NCBI GenBank assembly: GCA_011033025.1
Contig: WFMF01000290.1
Coordinates: 124,001 to 188,000, forward strand
Direction of reading: 5' to 3'
DNA: 64,000 bases
From: Beroe forskalii
Lineage: Eukaryota > Ctenophora > Nuda > Beroida > Beroidae
Part shown: in pieces, positions 45,801 to 56,700 of the stretch
How positions within the stretch are numbered: the stretch's first letter is position 1
How the letters are laid out: each line of letters starts with the position of its first letter
The notes under the pieces: generated by a model
Seen by the model: only the letters and a program-made list of their open reading frames with translations
What the model was told of the DNA's origin: nothing
Database searches by the model: none
Position numbers and translations under genes: made by a program

Positions 45801-48800
45801 CACTGCCTCGCCACTATACACAATACACTGTACACTTACACACCACAACTTTCAGTGGTTTGAGCGCTACAGGGTGCGACACACTGCCTCGCGGGACTCT
45901 ACAAGCCGACGTACGGACACACACGCGGATTGGCGACCAAGGTAGAAAGATGTGTGGAAGAGTCCCTTCCTTTGGTTCGTCAATTTTATTATGTTGCATG
46001 TGCTACCCTTGATTTACTCGCTGTGGGGAAATTTTTACTGTAGTCGATTTTCAGTGTTTTACTGTGGAAATTGTAGGTTCTTGTGTCTTATATGATGCAG
46101 ATTCCCTGATTGTTGTTTTCATCTAGCATTTCTTGAACGAATTCTCCGGTGCACTAATGTAATCAGGTACACGTGTATAAATTCCTGTGTCCCTGATTAT
46201 TTATCAGATATATTCTGTTACAAATTGCATAATATATCAATCACATGGAAGTAAGTTGATTATTATTACATAATATAACGTGCCCTATTGGGTGTGTTAC
46301 ATTTTGCTGTGACCTTCAGATTTTTCTTTTCTCTATGTCAGCCAAAGCAGACTCATGATGCTAATATGAAATGCATAGACACGCGCCTATCCGGTCCAGT
46401 TTGGGATACTTCCCTACGGGGCATAAGCCCGAGGGAATAGGGATGCATCCAGTTTTGGCCCGAGGCCACGGGGTGACCCAATCATGTACTTATTTCGTAT
46501 GAACTTATGTCGTTTGGATAGGCCCGTTTTATACGAATCTACACTCTATTTCTATACACTCAGTTTTTTTTATAAGAAACTTATTGAAATCCTAGGCTAC
46601 AAGTTTCTTATTTTTTCACGATTTTGAGCCTAAAAGTTTCTTAATCGGTTTCTTAATTCTACATACCGACATACCGTACGAAAAATGTCTACGAAATTTC
46701 CAACATAGGAACCTACTGTGTAGACTGTAGTTGAGGATTAGAATCGAACCTTCTGATATTTTCAGTTAAATTATACACTTTTAAGCATGTACCTATCTTA
46801 AAAGATTTGTGCAGCTGTATACAATAATGTTCAGGGATCTTCATCAAATTTTCTTCCAAAAAAGTTTGAAATTTTGAAATTTAGATAATATCTAAATCAT
46901 ATAATGCTTGGAACTTTTGGAAATAGATATGGAACTGTAATAGTGTCCTGTCGCAACAACAATTTCTAAATTTCTGTTTTGTGCTTTAGAATCTGGCATG
47001 TTACTTTAAACCGAAAAATCATGGAAGATTCATTTTCTAAATTTCTATTCTATATTATGATCAATTATCACATATCCAGTGTAATACTGTAATAGAAGTT
47101 CAATAGAAGTACTAGATTAGTTTCGGAATGTTCACAATCAAAATGGGAGTCTGGGGCGCAGCCTCCAGAAGCCAGACTTTTCATGTTAAAAGAATTTCAG
47201 TTGCAGTAAGATTTTATACACAAGTTTCAAAATTCTAGGCTAGAAGTTTCTTAATTTCTTAATTGTAAATCAGTGAAGTTTCTTAATTTTTCCGAAATTC
47301 TAGGCTAAGTTTCTTAAATTTTCGGAAATTCTAGGCTAAGTTTCTTATAGACAGTTTCTTATAAAAAAAACTGAGTGTAATAGAATAATGTGGAGAGAAT
47401 CTCTACGTTATAATAGCTTGCTTACCTGTAAAAACATTACAGTAAAATAGCTGATTTACTATATTATATGCGTATTAAATGCTACTCTGTACACTCTATT
47501 CAATCAGCTACGTGTGCTGCTATACACATTAAGTGAAGAGGCTATGAAGCGTTATCATGAGTGATCATTGATTACGTAAAACCATTTCCAGATCCATTAC
47601 AAACATACTAACATTTTACATTAACTGTTGAGTGTTGACTGGGATACGAAGTCACTATTCTATTAATTTGGCAAATTCGATTTTCTGTTTCTTTGAGGTC
47701 AACCTAGCTTATTCACGAGATCATTACATATTTCATTGGTTCTAGCTGAAATGAGAGAAATCTTTATTCAAATAACGGTTCAAAACGCAAAATGGTAGAG
47801 TTACTTCAATTTCTTGATTCTTCAAAATATCCACATCAACTCTATTTATTTTGGGTAAACAATCATTTCCCCAGGGTCGGTAGGTGACAGTGTGTCTACC
47901 ACGAGTTCCTCCCACGAGATAGGGACCCGGTCCACTTCCTCCGGTTCCGGCTCCTACCCTCTCAGACCCACTCAGAGTGGCGCCCTGTCACCTGCTGGTG
48001 GCGCCATGTCACCTGGCGCCGCTATGTCGCCGGGTGGCGCCACCATGTCTGGAGCTAGGAAAGGTGGCAAGGGGAGGGCGTCTCCAGGACGGAGGGGCTA
48101 TCAGCAGGACGATAGCAACCGGTTAGTGCTTGTCGAACATGTTCAGGTCACCGCTCCATCCTTCACTCTCAGCTGACGACGATAATCACATGATTTTCGA
48201 AAGCTTATGAGTACAATTCTTTCGTATCAGTTTAAACTTCAATCCCTTGAGATGTACATCGTAGTGCTGTGAGACTTCATCCCACAAACCAGTATTACCT
48301 AACATGTATGGATTGTGTGTACACGACTCATGAGTTCTAGCGACCGCTGCTTGTGCAGTGACCTGTCGCATTAACTTTATAGTGTACGTAGATTATTATT
48401 TATTAAGCTGTCACGCCCTTAGTATACAGGTAGTATAATGGTCCTTATTATTGAATTACCTTAGGAGGTCTATTAATAAAGGTTGTAATTTGGGGATTTT
48501 TCGAAAAAATCCCCATATTTTCAACCTACCAAAATTTTGCCCGCCACAATTTTACTCCCCGATTTAATTCAACCCGCTTTCGAAATTTCTTGCACTATCT
48601 GTACTAAAACAGTACAATTTCGTTTCAGAGATGAGTTTTCAGATAGTTACAGATAATTTAGTCAAAGTCAAATGGTTAAAACAAAAATTCAAAAATTTAG
48701 AACAGTAATTAATGAAGCAGAGGCTCAGGAAGACGATCAAGAATTCGATTTGTAATATTAGAATTAATTTATTTTTTCCATAGTTTTCCGCAAAAAATCT

Positions 48801-49349
48801 TTCATTTGTCAGCAAAAAGTTAGAAAAATCACCCAATTTTATTTGTTGGGTGAAATTTGGGGATTTTTGAAAAAAATACCCATATTTTCAACCTACCAAA
48901 ATTTCAAACACCGCAATTTCGACCCATATAAATAGACCTCCTAAGGTATTTACTGTCATTGGAGTTATTAGAAGCTCTGAAATTACAATACCAAAGTACC
49001 AACCAATACGACATACCACTGTTGCTACTCTCAGTGGTTATAACCACTACAACACCCCTCCACTTATCCTGTCACGTTGCAATCCTTCCAACTAGTGCCC
49101 CGGTTAATGGTTTGGGACAAACATCGCAAAAACCTTAAAACGTGATCCGATTCCAGTGGTATCCAATAACTCAGAAACTGCCCTGAAAGACGCGCTCCTA
49201 ACTATACCACACGAACTTTTCCATTAAAATCGACATTTGATCTTCTGAAAGCTGTAATTATTATTTTATATTTTTCATACTTTCAGATCCAAGTCGCTGC
49301 ATTCGCCGAGTACAAAGAATTCCCATACTTCTTCCCTCAGCAGCCACAG
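42830..49349 (+). CDS. Multi-PDZ scaffold gene, Ser/Gly-rich linker exons
   Basis: Exons 42830-42957, 45856-45941, 47875-48121 and 49287-49349 join in phases 2, 1, 2, 2 and connect PDZ1 to PDZ2. The first uses CCCTAG|AAAGCTCC as acceptor, because the nearby TTTTCAG would put TAG or TAA in frame. Encoded segments include KAPYKLALDLSMSSAGTTLS, DRSSLDRSQDSAFFRN, GLSATGCDTLPRG, SVSTTSSSHEIGTRSTSSGS, repeats of A(A/M)MSPG and SPSTKNSHTSSLSSH. This is a low-complexity, probably unstructured linker with many possible phosphorylation sites. The frame chosen for 45,856-45,941 is the only one that links its neighbours; another open frame there (WFERYRVRHTAS) is more protein-like in composition, so this exon is less sure. 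Confidence 0.7.
42958..45359. other. PDZ-gene intron, no feature recognised
   Basis: AT-rich intron. Open frames at 43,413-43,679 and 43,811-44,098 lack features I recognise. Confidence 0.45.
45360..45845. repeat. TACTGTACAC/TATACTGT simple-sequence array
   Basis: About 400 bp of degenerate TGTATACTGTACACTG steps with many short palindromes (GTATAC, GTACAC). It yields spurious long frames on both strands. At its right end, 45,771-45,810 is a copy of the acceptor and first 36 bases of the exon at 45,856. Confidence 0.85.
45942..46556. other. PDZ-gene intron
   Basis: No exon. Short hairpin-like sequence CCCTACGGGGCATAAGCCCG at 46,413-46,432 lies in an otherwise plain stretch. Confidence 0.4.
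46557..47377. mobile_element. Tc1/mariner-type MITE, TA target site
   Basis: Termini CACTCAGTTTTTTTTATAAG and CTTATAAAAAAAACTGAGTG are exact inverses, flanked on both sides by TA (46,555-46,556 and 47,378-47,379). The interior repeats AGTTTCTTA and CTAGGCT motifs. 821 bp, no transposase. Class inferred from the TA target site only. Confidence 0.7.
48457..48948. mobile_element. Foldback MITE with TACCTTAGGAGGTCTATT ends
   Basis: TACCTTAGGAGGTCTATT at 48,457-48,474 and AATAGACCTCCTAAGGTA at 48,931-48,948 are exact inverses. Inside, GGGGATTTTT..AAAAAAT.CCCATATTTTCAACCTACCAAAATTT occurs twice in the same orientation (about 48,493-48,536 and 48,851-48,893). A diverged inverse relative lies at about 11,065-11,110. 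No coding capacity. Confidence 0.65.
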
Positions 49350-50167
49350 GTAACGTGGAAGTAGTGTGAAAGTGTAAAGTGGGCAGTGACCTATTTAATT
49401 GAGAAATATTGGGGACATAATGTGTCCCATTTTGTGACCCAATAAGATAACGAAAAGTTCATTTGATAATTACATTTTACAGTAGGAACATGAAAATGGG
49501 AACGGTTGGAATAATTACCTTTTTCGTAAACTCGCCGCGCATCGGAGCGTTGAATTATTGGTCGGACTTTGTTCAAAGAGTCCTAACTTCAATGGAAGTA
49601 TAATTTATCTCTAATTTCACCGTCTACTAAAAGTGTTACTGAAGTACTGATAATACTTCTATTAACCATTGGTCGCATAAATTATAATGATCCATTGGTA
49701 TATTCAGTATTTCAAAGTAATTCTGGCGTATATTTTGTTGCATTATTTAATCTTATAACCCCTTAAATTAACACATAAACATGTTGAAGCATTATACTGC
49801 GTCCATACGACTTTGTTTGAGGTTTATTCAAATATTCCCCAGCGAAACCATATTCCTGAGGGTGCGTTCAAATGGGAAAGATTGGTACAGAAGTAAACAA
49901 TATTATAATTTTCATTTTATATGTCTCAATAGGTGTGAAAATCAAAAAAATTATACCTTTTAACGTCTGGTTTTAGAGTAAATTCTACATGAATGAATGA
50001 ATGAATGAATGGGAAATATCCGTTGCAGCATTACAATTTTAAAATTTATCAGATGCAATATTCAGACTTTAAAGGGTTGGCAGCCTCAAGGCTCAAAATC
50101 TCCTAAGATTTATGAGGTTTTAAGTTCAAGAAAATCTAAATGACATCATGACTTCGAAAATACTGCT
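49350..50167. other. PDZ-gene intron
   Basis: No exon recognised. A short (GAAT)n tract lies at about 49,989-50,011. Confidence 0.45.
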
Positions 50168-50799
50168 CGGTGAACAGGGACTTCTTCATAGAGTCCATAG
50201 ACAGTCTACCCCACTCAGTGAATAACCCACTCTATTCCCCTCAGTTCGGTGAACAAGGATTTCTACAGAGAGTCCATGGACAGTCTACCCCACTCAGTGA
50301 ATAACCCACTCTATTCCCCCTCAGTTCGGTGAACAAGGACTTCTACAGAGAGTCCATGGACAGTCTACCCCACTCAGTGAATAACCCACTCTATTCCCCC
50401 TCAGTTCGGTGAACAAGGACTTCTACAGAGAGTCCATGGACAGTCTACCCCACTCAGTGAATAACCCACTCTATTCCCCTCAGTTCAGTGAACAAGGACT
50501 TCTACAGAGAGTCCATGGACAGTCTACCCCACTCAGTGAATAACCCACTCTATCCCCCTCAGTTCGGTGAACAAGGACTTCTACAGAGAGTCCATGGACA
50601 GTCTACCCCACTCAGTGAATAACCCACTCTATTCCCCTCAGTTCGGTGAACAAGGACTTCTACAGAGAGTCCATAGACAGTCTACCCCACTCAGTGAATA
50701 ACCCACTCTATTCCCCTCAGTTCGGTGAACAAGGACTTCTACAGAGAGTCCATGGACAGTCTACTCCACTCAGTGAATAACCCACTCTATTCCCCTCAG
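50168..50799 (+). repeat. 79-80-bp minisatellite made of acceptor plus PDZ exon start
   Basis: Seven full units start at 50,245, 50,325, 50,405, 50,484, 50,563, 50,642 and 50,721, with a degenerate one at about 50,168; the intact exon starts at 50,800. Each unit contains CTATTCCCCTCAG|TTCGGTG, about 50 bp of exon sequence, then CAGTGAATAACCCACT. Unit identity is very high. Confidence 0.95.
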
Positions 50800-53700
50800 T
50801 TCGGTGAACAAGGATTTCTACAGAGAGTCCATGGACAGTCTACCCCACTCAGTACAGAGCATGGGCTCCACGGAGTTCATCGTCCTGCCTAACAACGGGA
50901 GTGGCATTGGTATCGGGATATCGGGGAAAAGAGGCGTGATCATACGGAATATTCTGCAGGGATCCATTGCTGACAAAGTTAGTGTTGCTGGAATGTGGTC
51001 AAATGTATCACAATGTTTGATACGGTATAATATACCAATCTTTCAAGTTAAGATCCGGGTACGGTCATGATATATCGTGTAGGTTTAAGACATGGAGTAG
51101 TGACGAAATTGCCAAACATTAATTAACATGGTATCGTTACAGATGGAAGGACGTGATTTTAGGCCGCTAAGTTTGCAATGATATCAAGTGTATTTTGATA
51201 TGTCATTACTCAGAGCTGAGATTTGAACCAATGCGTTGAATCCTGCAGAACTAAACCATGTATAGTTTGTGTTTATCTGTCTATCGTATGTCTCAGACAA
51301 AAGAAATACCCTATTTAGGTTACAGGTCACAGGAAACATCAATGATTTGTTTTGGGCAGACCTACTCGAAATTAGATCACAACATGATGTATCAGAACCA
51401 AGGCATTTTCTTCATGGATAGTTAACCAAGTTACAATGAAAACGAGCTGCGTCTGGTGGTATTAGTGACTAATAGCACGAGTCAATGGCTAGTGCCACTG
51501 ACTAAAAAGACCTGGCCATTGGCCATCGCATCAGCTCGGACTGAACAGTGAACCGCCTCTTGTATTTCTCCCCAGCCACCTCTAAGGCCCGAATTTGATA
51601 AAAGCATCGGGTTTTCCGTACGCGAAAGTCTGGCAAAAGTGAGCTCAAGTATCTCTACCTGTGGAAGAGTTCATGATTCCGCGGAAGTGGATACAAAGTG
51701 GATACAATGGGACAAATTTGGGACAAATCTGGGACATCGGTTTTCTGGCTATATTTACGTTGTTTTGTGACTTTCAACGGTTCCAAATGGTTTGTAGGAT
51801 AGTTCCAAAGTATGCCCATCGAATTTTGAGCCGGAATGGCCATTCTGGTCCCCAATATGGCCGAAAAGGCCCAAATTTCAAATTGCTCCAATCGGTCTGG
51901 AAACGCTTCAAATCGATTTATTGCCATTCTGAGGGGCATTTGACAAAGTTTTACGGCCAGAAATTGTCTCTAAGTGTCCCAAAAACGCTTTCCAAAACGT
52001 GGATACAGCCTGGGACAAAAGTGGATACAGATGGGACAAATCTGGGACATCGGTTTTCTGGCTATATTTACGTTGTTTTGTGACTTTCAACGGTTCCAAA
52101 TGGTTTGTAGGATAGTTCCAAAGTATGCCCATCGAATTTTGAGCCGGAATGGCCATTCTGGTCCCCAATATGGCCGAAAAGGCCCAAAAAAGGCCCAAAT
52201 TTCAAATTGCTCCAATCGGTCTGGAAACGCTTCAAATCGATTTATTGCCATTCTGAGAGGCATTTGACAGAGTTTTACGGCCAGAAATTGTCTCTAAGTG
52301 TCCCGAAAACGCTTTCCAAAACGTGGGACAAAAGTGGATACAGATGGGACAAATCTGGGACATCGGTTTTCTGGCTATATTTACGTTGTTTTGTGACTTT
52401 CAACGGTTCCAAATGGTTTGTAGGATAGTTCCAAAGTATGCCCATCGAATTTTGAGCCAGAATGGCCAAAAAGGCCCAAAAAAGGCCCAAATTTCAAATT
52501 GCTCCAATCGGTCTGGAAACGCTTCAAATCGATTTATTACCATTCTGAGAGGCATTTGACAAAGTTTTACGGCCAGAAATTGTCTCTAAGTGTCCCGAAA
52601 ACGCTTTCCAAAACGTGGATACAGCCTGGGACAAAAGTGGATACAGATGGGACAAATCTGGGACATCGGTTTTCTGGCTACATTTACGTTGCATTCTGGC
52701 CACATTTGGGCCCAGAATTGCCATTTTGGCTCAAAATTCGATGGGCATACTTTGGAACTATCCTACAAACCATTTGGAACCGTTGAAAGTCACAAAACAA
52801 CGTAAATATAGCCAGAAAACCGATGTCCCAGATTTGTCCCATCTGTATCCACTTTTGTCCCAGGCTGTATCCACGTTTTGGAAAGCGTTTTTGGGACACT
52901 AAGAGACAATTTCTGGCCGTAAAACTTTGTCAAATGCCTCTCAGAATGGTAATAAATCGATTTGAAGCGTTTCCAGACCGATTGGAGCAATTTGAAATTT
53001 GGGCCTTTTGGGCCTTTTCGGCCATATTGGGGACCAGAATGGCCATTCCGGCTCAAAATTCGATGGGCATACTTTGGAACTATCCTACAAACCATTTGGA
53101 ACCATTTGGTAAAAACGTGTAGCTGGTAGAGACTTATAAATTTTATCTACTCAAGAAGGTTTTCGACCGAACTTGTTCTACAATGGGACAAAACGACGGC
53201 GCACGCATAAATCGACTTTTTGCCGCGCCGCGCATTGTCCCAAATCTGCATCCACTGTGGAAAGCGCGGCTACAATAACAAAGTAAAAAGTCTATTTTTC
53301 GGCAGTCACTTGCACGCGCGTTGCGCGCGCGCTCTTTATTATATTCCAACCACGCTGGGTTATTGTGTAACTGTTGTGAAGCCACCGTACCCATGCACAA
53401 ATATCCTCACTTTGAACCTTCTCTTGTCAAAGTTGCCGTCGTCCGGGTAGAAATCCGGGATGTATAACCAAACTTACTCGCAAAAACAGGCTTAGTAGAT
53501 GTATGATACAGCTTAATAGTGGACTTAATAGTGGACTCCAAATCATGGGCTAGCAAGCCACCGCGCCAGTTTGCGAGCCTGAACTGTGCGAGGGCCAAAG
53601 ACCCTAGCGCAAATCCGAAATTTGATGGCCGAATGCTCAAGCGCGAGCCCAAGGACCCTGAGGGTCTGAGGACGGCGATCATAACGTTGAAAGTTTTTGC

Positions 53701-56700
53701 ATCTTCGCTTGCCAGCCTGCAACTATATGAATTCACGTTTGACCCTATTTCACGTTGAAAGTTTCTTTCCATCGCCAGAATTTACCAAAATTGACACACC
53801 ACATGTTTCAAGGTCAATAACGTATTTTAAAGGTCAATTACAAAACCAACTGCAAGAAATCTACAATTCAAAGATGTCATAATTTGCGAGCTTAAAATCT
53901 TAAAGTCTTAAACCGAAAGCAGTTCAAGTGTCAAAGTACTTAGAAAGTCAACTCGGGCAGACTCAGACCAGTCAACCGATCAGATAACACCTCCATAGAA
54001 ATCATGCTTACTGAAGAATAAATGTTTACTGAAGTGTAGATGCTTACTGAAGAATAGATGCTTACTGAAGAATAGATGCTTACTGAAGAATAGAAGTGCC
54101 ATAGTCCACACTACAAGCATTACTACACTGAAGACGATCAGCACATGCTACTTGAAAGCTGCAGTTATCATTTTAAAATTTTCGACTTACTCCCTGAGTA
54201 CTGACTACTGTATGTCTGTTTGCGGCGTATTATTCCCGCGATTGGTCAGTTTATTCTTGTAAAATGTTCTTATCCTTGTCATACTTTAATCTCTTCTTCT
54301 TTTCCTCCCTGGGTTGATAATAGTCGCCATACTTTTTGCTGTTTTTCTTTGTTAGCTTTTTCTTTCTTTTTTCGTTTATCATATTTTTCCTATTTGCCTT
54401 TTTGATGACTATGTCACCATCTTTGTTCTTCTTCTTAGCTTTTTTACTCTTTTTGCCCGTATGAAATCCTTTCTTACCCCTTTTCTTGCCACAAGCATAC
54501 ATTGACACCAGTCCCTCCACTCTAAAAATACCCTGACTCATGAACAAACATTCCTCTCGCATAGCAATCTCAGTACGGTTCAGGTCGTCCGGGTATTCCA
54601 TGTCAAATTCACGGTGGTAATCGTATATCGACCTATAGTCTGGTCGTGGTAACCCTGAAATAAACTCTTCTCATTACATTGAGTAAAATTACAACTTTTA
54701 TAATCTAATAATTCAATTGAGTAATGTTATAAATTTTATAATCTATGGTATTAAGAGAGTTTGAAATTCAAACAAATGAGAACTACATTGCGCCTGAAAA
54801 AGATTGCCTATCATACATTGCATATTTTGTCATGGTGCTTACTTTGGTGTACAGGGCGCGTTATGTTAAGCTATGTTCCGCTCACCTTCCACTTTGAGCA
54901 GAGACTCCACGTATGCCTTAATAGTCTCCGATGAAAAATCATCATCTGCATCGTACTCTTCTAACTCAGCTAACACTGCGGCTGTGCTAGCGCTTTCAAT
55001 GGCATCTTCACTGTAAACGTAGCTCAAGTATAACTCAAATGCAGTTCTGTTCTGCATCAACTCTGATTTAAAGAGTGATTTCTTGGCAGTTATCATTGCG
55101 GAATAGTTTTCCTTGTCAGGCAAGCAATGAGCCATAGCCTCCAAATCTTTGCCTTTCACCTTCATTCTCTCTTCTGCGTACGCCTGTTGTTCAAATGAAC
55201 GAACTGAATTCACTCCGTCATCTATGTTTTTGTGCATGTTAATGCGCGTTTGATATACTGCTTTAAAAAAGCGGTAAACCTCGCAAACGGCACAGTTCGC
55301 TTCCAACAAATACGCGTAGCTTTTGTAGTAATCTGGGAAAAATCTCAATACCTCATCATGGAACGGAACTGCTTCTTCGTCTGGCGATATGGTATCACGC
55401 TGGAAATCTGAATGGTACTGAAAGAGCAAATTTTCTAAATGAAGGGCCGAAACTAGGCCCAGGTTCATGGCGTAAAACATTTGACTGGTGTCATAAGTTC
55501 TCAACATTTCGTAGACCAACATGCTGCACTGTTTCTGCGCCATTATCGCACTATCGTACTCTTCAATGACGGGAAGAAGCCCACAGCCCCTCTCCGAGGC
55601 ATTGAAGTCTAGCAGGTATAAGACCTCCTTGCTCATGCCTTCCAGCTCCCTGATAGCATACTGGACGCGATAGTGCTCCTCACACGAGATAACTGGAACT
55701 TGGAGACTTGCCAACCACCAGTGAGCGTGCTTGACGGGCATTTCCTCGAAGGATATCCCGATATAGGGGATATTGTACCACATGAAGTCCGTTGAGCCGT
55801 ACGCCTCAAGCAGTTCCCACACTCCTGTTATGTGGGAGATTGCAAGGTTTAGGACGTTTTCCTCAGGGTCTGGTGAAAACTCTCCCTTGCAGTCTGATAT
55901 GCGATCCGGTATAAGTTTCCTTATCTTATTGAGGGCTTTCTCCAGGTTAAAGCTTTTGAGGGCAGTTATGCAGTTGCACTTATTTGAGACTTCGCATGTA
56001 ACTCTTTCAACCTTATCAAGCACCATATCTCTGACAACATCAATTGCCAGGACAGCTATTGGTTTTCCTTCCCCTACAATGTTTTTGACTTTCCTAATTT
56101 TATATAGGATCTCATGCACCATACTGTGATTATATTGGGCTGACAGTAGCTCCTCATCTTGGAGGTACAACTCAAGAACTTGCATGGCTCTATCAAACGT
56201 CAGCAAAACGTCTTCTGTAACCAATCTTATGTTGCATCTGTAAATATTGGCATGTTCAAGTAAACTATATTCAAATGCTAGAAGGGCTTTAAAACCAGGC
56301 AAGCCAGGTAGGCAGGAAGTTTCTGGGTTTTCAGTCCATGTTGTGGAGATGAGACCTTGTTTGAAGGATCGAACCACGTCTATGGATGAAGCCAATTCCG
56401 ACTTCCTCTCAAGCACCTTGATGCTTTCTTTTAACTTATCCTCAGATTGGTAGCCTGCATGAACAATTTGTGCCATGATCAATTGAGGCATTTCCCTTTC
56501 ATGATCCTCGTTATCCATGTAATCAAAGAAGTTTTGTTTGTCAGAAGACAATAAGTCCTCCATCTTCATCCACTCCACACAAGATCTATTGGAAGGATCG
56601 GATTTTGTAATGTTGGTTCCGGCCCTGGCTACTGTTTTTGCCAATGAATAGAACTGGTGGGTTGTATCAATCCGCATAGAATAATCCTTTCCTGATTCCA

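Noticed and set aside
45217..45945. 130- and 160-codon frames rich in Tyr, Val and His
   Set aside because: They are translations of the TACTGTACAC simple repeat; only 45,856-45,941 has splice and phase support.
51655..53122. Several 95-140-codon frames
   Set aside because: They repeat with the 310-bp array on both strands and resemble no protein.
53407..53772. 121-codon minus-strand frame
   Set aside because: No recognisable domain, no conserved-looking composition, no promoter or splice context.
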